From: Doryteuthis pealeii
Taxonomy: Eukaryota > Mollusca > Cephalopoda > Myopsida > Loliginidae
Reading direction: 5' to 3'
DNA: 64,000 bases
Assembly (NCBI GenBank): GCA_023376005.1
Contig: CM042157.1
Span: forward strand, 90,702,987-90,766,986
Below the pieces are notes generated by a model. That model was not told where the DNA came from, ran no database searches, and worked only from the letters and a program-made list of their open reading frames with translations. Position numbers and translations under genes: made by a program. Each line of letters begins with the position of its first letter. Positions within the stretch are counted from its first letter, which is position 1. Positions 26,321 to 38,325 of this stretch are shown here, one piece after another.

Positions 26321-28181
26321 ATAAAAATATTTCAAAATGATAATTGGCATAATTTTTTATTAGTACTCTGTTACTATATTATCCTAATTTGATATAATGA
26401 ATATGTAAATACCTTGGTACCCCCCTCACTATATACTGATTGGACAGTGTCATGTATAAATAGTCAACACTGTGTTGGTCCTATACCTAAGCCTACAAGC
26501 TAAACTTACTCGCTAGATGACACCACGACTGCTCGTAAGACAAATTGCTATTTGACACACCAACTACTACTGCGATAATATACCAAATACCAACTTCAGA
26601 ATATATCCCTTAACCCGGATATATCATAATTGTATGTTAATATCTAAGAAATTATTATTCACACTCACACACACACACTCTAATCTTTTTTCAAACATTA
26701 CTGTTTATTCATGGGTTCACACAATTTCTTTTACTTGTGAGTGTATGGTTATCTAAAGTTATTAAGTGCTTGAAGGATTCAACTGTGAGAATTTGGAATT
26801 ATTTAGTCATTTAACAATTTGCATTTATATCACAGTTAAAGTAGTTTATCAAGTTCATATCATTATTTATGCTTTGTTTTAATGACTCTTTATAGCCTGT
26901 TTCATTTGCTGGGGCATTAGAATACACCTCTGCAGAGGGGTAAGACTCCCAGTGGGGCCACCTGTTGGTCGTGGGTGGTGACCGTGATGCTTAAGGATAG
27001 AACCGAGGTGGATGAGCAGTCCATGACTTGCAATACTCCACTTTGGCCCTTTCTTGGGCTAGATGTTGTTCGGAGAGGCCCCCCTCCGATCAATCAGCTA
27101 GTCACGCCCTAGCACCTATATGATTATCCAACCCCTTTTTATCATATGGGTGCTAGAAGGTTGTGGCTGAGGGTCTACATGTCTTGGGAATGATGTTAAA
27201 CTCTATCTGATGGTGAGGTTCTAGTTTTGGAGGTTTGGGGAATGTGGAGCACCCTTCATCACCATTGCTCCCTAGTTCACTTTGACCCGGAGTAGTAGTA
27301 CCTGTTAGGGTCCCATCTATGGGTTAAATAGAAAAATGTATTTATAAAAAAAAATTGTGTATCCATTAAGAATGACTTTATTTCAAAACTTTATCGGCAT
27401 TAAATAACCCACTGAGGTTGATATGCCATAAAACAAACCAAAACAAATATTTATTGCTGCACTTTTTAGGAATGAATACAGAGTGCTGACTGTATAAATC
27501 AACTGAGCTTGATTATAACCTCCTATTTAAACCAGTTTTGAGAGAAACTGTTAGCTCCCTTTATCAGGGGTCAATGCAAGGCCATTTGTTAAAGAAATTA
27601 GTAATGGCATTGGGTACTTGTTAATGTCTATCATGACAGGGTTCAGAAAAAAAGGCTATCTCCTTGATAAAGTAGATGGAGCTTGCCTGACTTTATGTTC
27701 TCATATTATCATTACTGATAAAACACCTTAACACACAATCTTGAGACTTGGAGGATAAACTGACATTAAGATGTAAATGAAAAAGTATTTCTAAAGACCA
27801 ACAGATGTAATATACACTTTAGGAAGGCCAAAGAATATGTCTGCTGAAACACATTAAAAATGATAAAAATGAAGACAGTAAATAAAAAAATACATATAAA
27901 ATAATCATAAATTCTTGTAAATAAATTTAAAAAATTCAAAAATGGATATGTTTTGTGTAGTGATATTTCAACATGATTTTCTTTAATAGAGAACACTATT
28001 AACTCTTAACATCCTGTAGAGAATTTTTCTAAGTCCAGAGCCCATTCCTATAAGGATTTATCAATAAATGGCTAAAAATGGCCTTTTCATTGAAATGAGG
28101 TGGTATAAGACATTAAGATAAATCTTTGATATTATTTTGAATTCTGATCAGTCTTTCATATTTATTTTTATTTCTCTGTAG
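26321..28181. other. Intronic-type DNA before exon e1 (left arm)
   Basis: Apart from repeat C at 26895-27447: (CA)n at 26660-26676 and otherwise AT-rich. Mirrored at 52219-54104. Confidence 0.6.
26895..27447 (-). repeat. Repeat C (left arm of palindrome 2)
   Basis: Starts GCCTGTTTCATTTGCTGGGG and lacks about 30 bp in the middle that other copies have. It ends CCATAAAACAAACCAAAAC. Confidence 0.85.
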
Positions 28182-28206
28182 TAAGAATAGAAGTGCAAGA
28201 AAGAAG
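28182..28206 (+). CDS. Exon e1, mirrored left-arm copy
   Basis: Same 25 bp exon with the same splice sites as 52194-52218, on the opposite strand because the arm is inverted. Its upstream partner e0 is absent before the gap, so this copy is probably a duplicate without a 5' part. Confidence 0.4.
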
Positions 28207-28280
28207 GTAAGCCTTCTGAAGAGAGAAGAGAATAAGATAAAATGAAACTAGATTAAGAATATTTGTATATCTATATCTAT

Positions 28281-28528
28281 GGGCCGGGTTAGCTCAGTTG
28301 GTAGAGCGTTCGGCTAGAAACTACAAGGTTCCTAGTTCGATTCCGGTCCTCGCCAACTCAGCGTTATGAGTAGCACAGGGATCTGTGCGGTAAAATAAGG
28401 AGCTGATGGTAGATGTGGTTCTCCACCTCAGATGCTAAAACAATCTCCTTGGTCTAGCGCTATTGAAAAGGGAATAGACTCCCTCACTGATTGACTGATA
28501 CTGACATTAGGCCCCAACGATTTTACTT
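28281..28528 (+). repeat. tRNA-derived SINE A, best copy
   Basis: The head is tRNA-like, with A box TTAGCTCAGTTGGTAGAG and B box GGTTCCTAGTTCGATTCC. A ~170 bp body follows: GAGCTGATGGTAGATGTGG, CTCCTTGGTCTAGCGC, and an end near CCCCAACGA. Polymerase III promoter boxes are intact. It lies in the intron after exon e1. Confidence 0.9.
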
Positions 28529-28901
28529 TATATCTATACCTCTACTTTTACAAGAAAATAAGAAATTTAGAAACTTAAAGATGTTGATTGTGCATTTCAG
28601 TTATACCAAAGTATTAGATGTTTATGTTTGTGCAAAAATTCACGGTAATCTCTACAGATTAAATCTTTTTTTTTAATTAATAAATGTTGGAATCTTTTAC
28701 AAGAACTTAATATTTTTTTTGTAATACTATAGAAGGGGAAAAAATAGAGGGGGGGGGGCAAAACGAAGCGAGTCCGCCGTCTTCTCGCAAGCCAAACTTT
28801 CTTTTTGGTTAACACAGTCTTTGTCTAGCAGCTGAAATCCGTCGTCGAAATAATATTTTCTGACTGCCGTCTCACGTAGGCCAAATGCTTGTCTACTCAT
28901 C

Positions 28902-29036
28902 ACTGACCAAACTAAGAGCCAAATACACTGTGCCCTGGGAAACAGAATCAGTCAGAAAAAAGAAAAATATTTTTAAAAAGCATCCCAACATAATAAAACA
29001 AATCAACTAACACCAATATACAAAACCTTAAAAACT
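28902..29036 (+). repeat. Partial second copy of the LINE linker (left arm)
   Basis: About 130 bp encoding LTKLRAKYTVPWETESVR and on to KHPNIIKQI, nearly identical to 29940-30072 about 1 kb downstream in the same orientation. A local partial duplication of the LINE tail. The DNA between the copies (29040-29300) is not LINE coding. Confidence 0.8.
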
Positions 29037-29359
29037 CGCTTTGGTTATTTTATGGGCATATTACTCAAACATCCAGGCACATCAGTCGAACCTCACGTCC
29101 TTGCAACGCACAATTCACGTGCATTCGGATGGACGTGTGTAGGCGCCAACATCCGGGCACCTGAATTGTACCTCGCGTCCATCTAGTGCCTAAATCGCAT
29201 TTGTTTTTTGCATGCGGGAGCACGCGGGTTCGATCCCAGCAGGCAAGACAAAGTCTTGCTCTTTTTCGTTCTCCGTCACAAATACTAAGCAATAATTTGT
29301 TATCTTACTGTACCTTTTTTTTTCTTTTTTTTTAAATATAAGATACATATTAGCATCGT

Positions 29360-30072
29360 TTTACGGATATTGCAAGGTTTTACAATGAGCTATCCTCCCT
29401 ATGCAGAAACATTCCTAAGCACAATGTTCTAATCATTGGAGGAGACATGAATGCGCAGGTAGGCAAAAAAAGAAAACAATAGATTCTGCTTACACAACAC
29501 CCAAAACAGGAACAGTGAACTCTTAGCCGAGTTCTCTCTTGAAAACAGGCTTGTATGCTTAAACACCAAATTCCAAAAAACGAAAGGGCAAACTAATGAT
29601 CTACACCTATCCAAATAACACAAAAGCACAACTAGACTACATCCTAATGAATAAAAAGTGAATAAACAGTGCTATGAACTGTGAAGTATACTCCTCTTTT
29701 GAAGGAGTATCATTAAATCACAGAATAATTACAGCAAAAATACACGTGAATCTATACAGAAACAATAGGCAAACCAGTAAATCTGTATGATATGACTGGT
29801 CCTCACAGTGATGTATGCAATGGCTATTCAGTAACAGTAAGGAATAAATTTGACATCCTCCAGGAGATATCAGCAAGGTACACTCCAAATGAGGAATACA
29901 AAAACTTTGTTAGTGCCCACCTAGAAGCAACAGCTGAGTACATACTGACCAAACTAAGAGCCAAATACACTGTGCCCTGGGAAACAGAATCAGTCAGAGA
30001 AAAGAAAAATATTTTTAAAAAGCATCCCAACATAATAAAACAAATCCAACTAACACCAATATACAAACCTTA
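29360..30072 (+). pseudogene. RTE-type LINE endonuclease and linker fragment (left arm)
   Basis: Conceptual translation with frameshifts shows the second half of an AP-type endonuclease domain. Near 29367-29470 it reads DIARFYNELSSL, then NVLIIGGDMNAQVG with the metal-binding D and N. LENRLVCLNTKFQK follows, then TKAQLDYILMNKK, and FEGVSLNHRIITAK near 29700-29745. The usual catalytic S-D-H triplet reads L-N-H. The linker to the RT domain follows, including SVTVRNKFDILQEISARYTP and YTVPWETESVREKK. There are stops at about 29481 and 29611. No start or RT domain follows at 30072. A dead, 5'- and 3'-truncated retroposon in an intron of the split gene. Confidence 0.85.
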
Positions 30073-30211
30073 AAAAGTGTTTGGTTCTTATTATGCTTAA
30101 TGAAAATGTGTGTTTACATAATCACTGACTGAATTTGAAGGCTTGATTAGTCATTTGATAATTACTTGTAAATTAGCTAAAAATAGACTCTGGATTTTAA
30201 GTTACATAAGT

Positions 30212-30454
30212 AAGTAAAGTTGTTGGGGTGGCCTAAAGTCGGTATCAGCCAGTCAGCGAGGGAGTCTATTCCCTTTTCAATAGTACTAGACCAAGGCGAT
30301 TGTTTTTAGCTTTTGAGGTGGAGCACCACACCTACCATCAGCTCCTCACTTTACCGCATAGATCCCTATGCCACTCATACGCGAGGGTCAGTATTGAACC
30401 AGAAACCCTGTGGTTCCCAGGCGGACCCTCTACTGACCAAGCTAAACTGGCCCT
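30212..30454 (-). repeat. SINE A (left arm)
   Basis: Complete but older: the minus strand reads AGTTTAGCTTGGTCAGTAGA with a decayed B box (GGTTCAATACTG). Confidence 0.85.
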
Positions 30455-30693
30455 AGTTACATAAACTGATCATAAATCCACCCGTCCCATTTTCTTTATT
30501 GCAGCAATAAATACAGGCATAACACTGCATTGGGAGGACTTATAGATTAATAAACATCTTTGAGAGGTTAGCTTATTGTTAATGATGGTTATTACTTGTA
30601 CTACAAATGTAAACAACAATCTTTTTTTTTTATATCTTGATTTTCTGGTGATGATAAAGAAGTCAGAGAAAAAAAAAAAAACAATGGAAAAAA

Positions 30694-31166
30694 GGGTAAT
30701 TTATGAGGAAGTACGTCCCGGTCTCCTGCTCAAAAATTGCTACCCGGTGACTATCAAAATAATGACCCAGCTCCTTGTAATTCTTGTTTAGATATGAAAA
30801 TGGATATATAGTTTGGAATAGACTGAGATAGATAAACAAATAGAAGATAAACAACAAAATAATATAGATAGATATGAACAAATGGAGATAGATATTTTCG
30901 ACAAGTAAATGTATTGTGGGGGGGGGGTCGCATCTTTTTTTGTCGTAATTCTTGTTTATTTAAACTAAAAACAAAGACATTAAACAAACATGAATAAAAG
31001 AAAATCTTAATATTTAAAGTAATATAGATAAATATGAACAAATTGAGATAGATAGATATGAAGATGGATAGTTTTGAGTAGACTGAGCTGGGTCGTTATT
31101 TCTTATTAGTCACCGGATAGCAATTTTTGAGGCAGGAGACCGGGACGCACTTCCTCATAAATTACC
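30694..31166. mobile_element. Foldback element F (left arm)
   Basis: Inverted ends of about 80 bp starting GGTAATTTATGAGGAAGTAC and including GGTCTCCTG and ATTGCTA(C/T)CCGGTGACTA. The interior holds ATAGATAGATATGAACAAAT-type repeats and a G run before TCGCATC. A single end of the same family occurs at 5925-5990 and 11100-11200. Confidence 0.75.
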
Positions 31167-31245
31167 TAAAAATGTTATAACTTTGGTTTTTGATCAAGGA
31201 ATTCTCAGCTAGATTTCTATTTTATATAGTTAAATAAAAATATAT

Positions 31246-31290
<45 letters not shown>

Positions 31291-31666
31291 ATTTAATTTC
31301 TATTTCACCTGATGGCCAAAGTAAGTTTCCTGTAGGTATATTGTAAATTTAATGCTTCTGCTAAAAAGCTATAAATATTTTTGTGATTTTCAAAATGTAA
31401 TATGCCAAAAACTGCTCTCATTAGTAACCAGAGAACATTTGGTGGTCACAGCTGTAGTTGTCCTTGATTAGTAGACAAGTCAAATAAGAGATTTAGCAAG
31501 ATGAAAATCTCATTTGTTGCGGATTTTACTAAAAACATTGGTAATGATTCATATTTATTTCAATATAATTTTTTTTTAATGAGACATGTCTTCCATATTT
31601 AAGATTTGATACGATATATACTGAGAAATTAACATTTTATTTAATCTATTTTAAACTATGTTTTGG

Positions 31667-32020
31667 TAATCTTGAACATTAGCTACTTAAATGAGAGTAA
31701 CCTCCCCTTGTTTTTTTACACTCTGAGGAAGCCATGTGTTTTGTTTTGTAAAAACACAGATCTTTCGACAAATTGGGTATACCTATACTTTTCTAATATA
31801 CAGGTACTCTCATAAAGATATTAACATTTTTTTTTTAAATCGATTTAAAAATGTTAACACCCTTATAGGAATACCTTTAATATATTTTCAAACAGTCTCC
31901 ACATGTTCACCATCCCTAGAATCTCCCACAGTTGATTTAAAACAAAAACACACGGCTTCCTCAAAGTGAAAAAAAAAGGGGGGGGGGTTACTCTCATTTA
32001 AGTAGCTAATGTTCAGATTA
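31667..32020. mobile_element. Foldback element G (left arm)
   Basis: Inverted ends of about 75 bp: TAATCTTGAACATTAGCTAC at the left and its near complement at 32001-32020, continuing through TTAAATGAGAGTAACC and GAGGAAGCC. The middle has a second hairpin around AAATCGATTT. No coding potential; it lies just upstream of exon e2. Confidence 0.75.
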
Positions 32021-32082
32021 CTAATGTTTTGATTAAGAATTGTTTTATTGAATTAAAAAAAAAATAATGATCTTTATTTCAG

Positions 32083-32133
32083 CGAAGAAGAGAAAGAAAA
32101 AAATTGGAAAAATTAGAACAGCAACCAAAGCAG
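32083..32133 (+). CDS. Exon e2, mirrored left-arm copy
   Basis: Same 17 codons, acceptor and donor as 48333-48383. The mariner relic begins 64 bp downstream, after a TA tract. Reading frame intact. Confidence 0.55.
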
Positions 32134-32149
32134 GTAAAAAAAGAAAGTT

Positions 32150-32196
<47 letters not shown>

Positions 32197-32200
<4 letters not shown>

Positions 32201-32995
32201 GTTCAGGATAAATTTGACATATTTATATTTGGTTATTTTTCTCCGTAAGTTGGAGGTATTGACGCATACTATGCATCATTTAAAAGCTTGGACCCTTCTT
32301 CATTCATATACGTGATGATAGATAGAATGGATGACTGGAACCCACCTGAATCATCGAAGGGAATAACTTGTATCATGATGATCTGCATCGGCCATCAAAA
32401 TAAGGAGATTATGGTTGCTGCCCAATGCTCCCTGAACACTGTAAAAACAATCAGAGAATTGCAATGGAGACTACGAGGCTGTGGCTAGAAGAAATCAACA
32501 TAACAGATGATCTGATTGTGTTCATACAGCAGAATTCCTCAAAAATCTGCAGAAAAAAAGGAGGACCCTCAGATGCTTATGTGGAGTTGCTAAACACTGA
32601 AGTCAAGCCCTAGATAACAAGAGTAGCCAATGGTAGGCCATATGTATGGCAGCAGGATTCGGTCTCCTGCCACACCTCTGGAAAAAGTAAAAATTGTCGT
32701 CTGAATTTTTACGACTACACCAGTCCCAATGTTTGGTCTCCGAACTGTTGAGAAAGACACCAATTGCCGTGCCAGTACTACAAAAGCCCAGTTAATCGAC
32801 AGAATTAAAGTAGTTTTTGAGACCCTTCCCAGGGAAACTGTAACATCAGCTTGCTCCAGGTTCTGGAGCAGGATTGAGACTGTAATCGATGCTAATGGCG
32901 TGCCTGTTGAATTTCTTCACAATCCGTTAGATTTTGTAGTTACCAAGCACTTTTTCTTTTTCCTTATGAAACTGTCAAATTTCTCCAAAACACCC
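32197..32995 (+). mobile_element. Mariner-like transposon relic (left arm)
   Basis: Bounded by inverted ends GGGTGTTCAGGATAAATTTG and, reversed, GGGTGTTTTGGAGAAATTTG, inserted in TA/TG repeats. Broken plus-strand frames show an N-terminal helix-turn-helix start (NKEIMVAAQCSLNTVKTIRE, about 32400-32460), NGRPYVWQQDS with a catalytic Asp (32635-32665), and GLRTVEKDTNCRASTTKAQL then ETLPRETVTSACSRF (32740-32870). Compared with the right arm, 41 bp encoding the third catalytic motif (SPDLNPMDY) are missing here. At about 800 bp with many stops, it is dead. Confidence 0.85.
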
Positions 32996-33586
32996 TGTGT
33001 GTGTGTGTGTATGGTTCTGTTATATCCATTCTGTTTTGTTTATTAGAATAGAAAATACCATTTTTGGTAGGGGGACAGTTAATAGCAATTATATCAATAA
33101 GTTCAAAGATAAGTTTGTTGGAATATTTCTACATATAAGGTGTGCTCTAATTCCCCACCTGGATTTATGGACTAGCCTAAGTCACGTGGTTTATTACTTC
33201 GCCAATCACCAACATTACTGCGTGGCTGATACACTACTTAAACACCAAACTGGCCATAATTCTAATTGCACTCATTGAGGAGGGACTTACAATACCGGAT
33301 GATTACCAGTACTCATGACTCTTTACCAAGGATCCAATTCCACTGGACAAGCGTTCTGGCTTAAAGCCTACAGGATGGCAAAACACATTGTAACAAAGTT
33401 GATAAAAGAGCCAAAAGACAATGCTTGTTATCATCTCACATTGCTTCTAAGTTGACCAACAATACAACAGAGTTCAAATCAATAATGGTTTTACTCCAAA
33501 CTGTGATTATTTAAGAATTTTCCACAGCTAAATAAAGCTAAATATATAAGGTAGTTTGTGTATAAAACCAATACCCTACATTGGTG

Positions 33587-33658
<72 letters not shown>

Positions 33659-34470
33659 AGGCAAATAAGACCCAAGCACTCACTGTTTTTACTAGTTGAA
33701 TGACTTGGGATGGGTGTGACTTGATGGGGCTTTGAAAATTTTATTCCCCACCCCACCCCGTCTAACCTAATTCCATATCAATTATCCATTCCCGACTTAT
33801 TTAATTTACTATTTGACTTTTAATCGTTTCTGGATGTAAAACTTGAAAAGCACTGGACGGAAGGGCCATTGTTTTATATTAATAAAACAACTTTTTCCAC
33901 TCTATTCCTCCTTTTTAGTCTCCCACTCATTATCATTGTGTAGATTGCTCTACATGATAGCCATAAATATATATATATATATGGCAATGTAAAGTAGTAG
34001 GATGCAGTGTTATTTTCACTAGTTTTACTGTGAGAACATAAGACAATAATTAAAAAGGATCAAATTCACTTGGCTTCACAAGAATAATTTTGGAAAAAAC
34101 AAAAGACAGTAAAGAACATTGACTAAAGAAAGTATTAAAGAATATATAGGAAGCTGATAACAAGATCAAAGAAACAACAGTTTATTAAACAACTAAGTCT
34201 TCCTAGCACAGCATAAGCTTATGGACTAATGTGAGATATATTTTGAAAATCAAAGAGAATATGTTGAGAAAATAACATTGTTTATATGTTACAAATAAAA
34301 TGCCTTTCATGATAGACTTGAATTTTGTTATTTATTCATCAATTGTATGATTTCTAGAAATATAAATTAGACGGTTATATTTATTTGTATAGTACATAAA
34401 ATTTACAGTGAGACTATTTGAAATATATTATATGCATATCTATTAATACTATCCTTATTTTTGTTTCCAG
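32996..34470. other. Intron between e2 and e3 (left arm)
   Basis: After the mariner relic: TG tract, a moderately GC block at 33120-33300 of unknown nature, the AT/GT microsatellite, then AT-rich DNA. Mirrored at 45949-47433. Confidence 0.55.
33590..33659. repeat. (AT)n(GT)n microsatellite
   Basis: Roughly 48 bp of AT then 20 bp of GT. The mirror tract at 46763-46821 is shorter, so tract length differs between arms. Confidence 0.95.
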
Positions 34471-34550
34471 AATGAAAAATCTTCACAACTTAAAAATAAA
34501 GTTTTTAATGAATCTCAAAATGTTAGAAAATCCAAGAAAAGTGATAAAAA
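34471..34550 (+). CDS. Exon e3, mirrored left-arm copy
   Basis: Same 80 bp exon as 45869-45948, with no stop or frameshift and splice sites kept. It joins the next exon through a split AAA codon. Confidence 0.55.
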
Positions 34551-35184
34551 GTAAGTTATCCTTTTAAATGAACAAGTCATTTTTTTTTTTTAATTTAAAA
34601 AATTTTTTTTTTTTTTTTGTATCTCTCATACCATGTCCATATTTTTTTTAAATTATTAACTTGACTTGGTCTGTAGATTTTCCAAATCATAAAGTTACTT
34701 TTTTGGGTGGGGTGGGGATGGGGCTTAAATAAAAAAAATTTTAAAAATTTCTCAAAGAAATGAAGGTCATTTTCAAAATGAACAGATCAAACGACATAAA
34801 GAAAAATATATTTTCTAACAAAATGACTATGGTTCATTTTTTAACCAAATTTTTAACTACTAAACATATTAACAGTATATTATGATTGAAGATTATTTAT
34901 TGTCCTTGGTGGCAAAATATCAAGTTGTATTTGATTAAATTAATTTTGCAGTATCAGAAATTAAGAATAAAATTATGCAATCACAAAATCTATTTTTTAA
35001 ATTGTCATCAATTATAAAAAAAAAAAAAAAAATTGTAGTTATTTTCTTCAAAGCTTAACATTTGTTTACATTTGTAAATGTTTTCATTTCTATACATAAG
35101 TTCTTTATAAAATAAAATAAAATTTCTTAAATAAGAAATTTAGGTAGTTTTCTTTCTGATATGTGTTGATTCTTTTCATTTCAG

Positions 35185-35215
35185 ATCAGTCCCTGATACC
35201 TCAGAAGATGAGGCA
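35185..35215 (+). CDS. Exon e4, mirrored left-arm copy
   Basis: Same 31 bp exon as 45203-45233, with an intact frame and a GTAAGTTG donor. The four mirrored exons together give one open frame of about 62 codons. Confidence 0.5.
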
Positions 35216-35636
35216 GTAAGTTGTTTTTGTCCATTGATTTATTATAATGATTCAATCAATTTTCATTTTTTTTTATATGTAGTTATTACTTGCATTTGTG
35301 AATGTTTAATTTTTTTATGTATATATTTAATAAGAAACTTCAAAGTTCCAATAAATACTTCAAGCTGCAACCCTTTAAAATCGGTAGGATAAAGCAAAAT
35401 ACTTCTTGAAAGATTAATAAAAGCTTATTAATCAACTTTTCTTACTTCATCCGTCTATTTAAAAAGTCTAACAACTATGTGGGTTAGAATTATAATTCAT
35501 ATTTATAATAGTACACATTATAATAGAAAACAAGAAAGGTGATTTATATAAAATCCTAACAATAAGCAGCATTCAACACTAATTCTTATATCTCTTTTAT
35601 CTTTTATACTAAATAAATCATACTTATACTAAATTG

Positions 35637-35915
35637 GAAGCGCGTGGTATAATGGTTAAAGTCATGGGAAATGGACTAGTCACCCCGAGTTCAAATCCTG
35701 GATGTGATAATTGCATTTCACTTAGCGCTAATACCCTTGGGAAAGGTATGAATCCTACTCTCCCTCCAGCTATGGATAAATAGTAGGGCAGACTGGGTCC
35801 TTTAACATTGGTTAGGCAACCCATCTAGGAGAAGGAAAACTCTGAATTCAAACCTGTTGAACTCCGCTTAAGAAATTGACCTTGTGTCTCATCCTGCCAG
35901 TGTGGAGGGGTTGGT
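35637..35915 (+). repeat. SINE B (left arm of palindrome 2)
   Basis: Complete, with CGTGGTATAATGGTTAAAGT, CCCGAGTTCAAATCCTGG and a GGGGTTGGTAAATATATATA tail. Lies 0.4 kb after exon e4. Confidence 0.9.
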
Positions 35916-36638
35916 AAATATATATATACTAAATAAATTTTATAATAAATAAATCAGCAATTTGTTTTAGATCAAACAGCTTATGTATATAAATATGCAT
36001 TTACTTTCAATACAGCCAGTGTTTAGAATAAATATAGAAGAGTGTTGTTTTTTCTAGGAAAGAATTTTTTTTTATATGAAAATTTATGCAAAGCTTCTCT
36101 TTATTTTAGAATGATAATTATATACTGGACTTTACAAAAAGAAATTTCATAAAGAGAAATATAGTTTAGGTTAGGCACTTTCATGTTGAGAGAAACAAAA
36201 ACAAAGTATACTTTACTGAAGTTTGTTATAACTAACTAAAGTCTCAGGGAACTGAATCTTTGAATGGATATTGACTTGATCTTTGAATTCAATGTATACC
36301 ATGTAAGGTTGACTGCCATGGTTATTTGAATTCCCTGAAAGTAGATGGCAAAATGGAATGATGGTAGGACATACAAGGTCAGATCCATATATATATATAT
36401 ATATATTACCTGGCCAGCTATATGTCTATTTATTTGCAAAAGATAGAACAAAAAACATTTGTGGGTTCTAAGAAAATAATTAGAATTTTTTTTATAGCTC
36501 TTTTGTTTATTTATATCCTATTTCTGTATCCACAGAATCTTGCTTGAATATATATCAGAATTATTTTATTAAAACATTTTGTCACCCCCCTCCCTCTGAG
36601 AGTTCCTAATACTTTTGCTAGTTATTACTAATTTGATA

Positions 36639-37055
36639 TGAGGGTGAGTCAAAAAGTAATACCATTTTGTTGTTAATTACTAACACAGGAACATGTATCA
36701 TACATCAAAATGAAGCTGGTCCTCTGTGGATCACATCCCTAATGTATGCATCTCAAACCCTCTTTCATGGAGCTGAAAAGATGATAGTCTGAGGCAAACA
36801 TTATTCCAGTGACAAGGAAGTGAAATCTGTAGTGAAGAAGTGGCTCAAAGAACAGTCAACAGAATTTTACAAGGCAAGGATACATACTCTCATTTCGAAG
36901 GTGGAACATTGCTATTGAAAGAAACGGTGACTCTGTGGATAAGTAAGAATGTGATCCACAGTGGACCGGCTTCATTTTGATGTATGATACATGTTCCTGT
37001 GTTAGTAATTATACCTGTCCTAAAGAAAATGGCATTACTTTTTGACTCACCCTCG
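36639..37055 (+). mobile_element. Mariner MITE with long terminal repeats (left arm)
   Basis: 417 bp flanked by TA on both sides, the expected mariner target duplication. Ends are TGAGGGTGAGTCAAAAAGTA and its complement. The inverted similarity continues inward for roughly 100 bp (ACATGTATCATACATCAAAA on both sides). The middle (36811-36949) encodes a mariner transposase C terminus, SDKEVKSVVKKWLKEQSTEF then YKARIHTLISKVE, frameshifted before a final NGDSVDK-stop. An internal-deletion derivative of an autonomous mariner. Confidence 0.85.
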
Positions 37056-37794
37056 TATTTTGATACTTAAATAGAAATCCCCCAGCAAATGTACTTGTTG
37101 CCATTTGTAAGACAATTCTACTCTTCTTCATCAATCACTTTTTATGTCAACCTCCAAGAATTCTCATCTGAGTTTCTCATCACCGGAAACTACTTTTCTG
37201 TGTCAGTTCTCAATCTCTCATATTTGTCTCCCCCCCCCCGTCCCATCCTCAGGAGGCAGTGACCAATTTATCTTTTCCTGCTTTATTCACACTTGTCATC
37301 TTTTTTCCTATGAACCTTTCTGCTTTTGTTCTCTTTGCTATAACTCTTTGTGATTCAGGAATTCTTTTCTTTTTTTTTTTTCAAAACTATTGTATCTGTG
37401 AAAAGATTTGCAGTGTCTCTGTTATCCCCCCCCACACACACACACACGAACATTTGAGTCATTCAATAGCCACAATCAAGAGAGGATAGCTGTAATGCTA
37501 ACCTTGTTTTTATAAAATAGGCTAAGTTCATCTCTGTTGGCTGAGAAACCAATGCTTAACTATTGGGCTGTCATTGTATACAACATTAATATTTACACAG
37601 CCCACTCGTTCATTAAAAAACAAATCTCAGTTAATAGAATTGCTTTTAAGTATTAGATAAACTATAAAAGTTTGTTCTTTTTTTATTTATTGATGTTATT
37701 TAAGGTTACTTGTAATCTTCTGTTTGATTTGCATATTTTGTAACAGATAACAAATGAATATTTCTCTAAATGTTTGAGATGAGGCTTGAAGATA

Positions 37795-38325
37795 AGTATT
37801 ATCTGCGTTATTCGGACTATTGTCCTCATCTTCATTGTTATTTATACGACGTTTCAGCCGGTATGCCCTCTGGCCTTCTTCAGGTATTTCTTATCGGACT
37901 GGGGTGGGGGGACACACAATATGAGTCTAGGTAAAAAAAATCATACATAAGTAAATAGGTAGATATTCTAGCCAAATCAAGACATTAGGTTTATAAGTTC
38001 CCAAAATTCACACTCAATTGTCCAATTGGACAAGGTAGTTAGGTTAAGACAGTTCTAAGTGACAGTTATCTCTGGATCCCGAGTTCAATCCTGAGTAGAA
38101 GCAGTTAGGAAAATAATTAACACAACTCCCAGCTATGGTTAGCGGAATGAGAACAGGATACCCCCGTGGACTAAATAAAGTTCTGTGATGGCTCCCGATT
38201 ACGACAAGAAGGTTCCCGAGTCTGAGAAGAAATACCTGAAGAAGGCTGGAGGGCATATCGGCCGAAACGTTGTACAAATAACAATGAAGATGGGGACAAT
38301 AGTCCGAATAACGCAGATAATACTA
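37795..38325. mobile_element. Terminal-inverted-repeat element J (left arm)
   Basis: Both ends carry about 105 bp in opposite orientation: AGTATTATCTGCGTTATTCG at the left and CGAATAACGCAGATAATACT at the right. These run inward through CCTGAAGAAGG, GGGCAT and CGGCCGAAACG. The ~320 bp centre has no recognisable protein. The ACCTGAAGAAGG...GAAACG motif also turns up near the 3' ends of other invertebrate retroelements, so J could be built from a LINE or Penelope tail. Confidence 0.7.

Noticed and set aside
28281..28355. Functional tRNA gene
   Set aside because: A and B boxes are present, but the head is followed by a SINE body and recurs with that body at many sites.
29205..29260. B-box GGTTCGATCCC as another SINE or tRNA
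   Set aside because: No matching A box at the right distance; left unannotated.
33491..33679. Frames rich in Ile-Tyr repeats here and at 3112, 46664 and 61601
   Set aside because: They are translations of (TA)n and (CA)n microsatellites.
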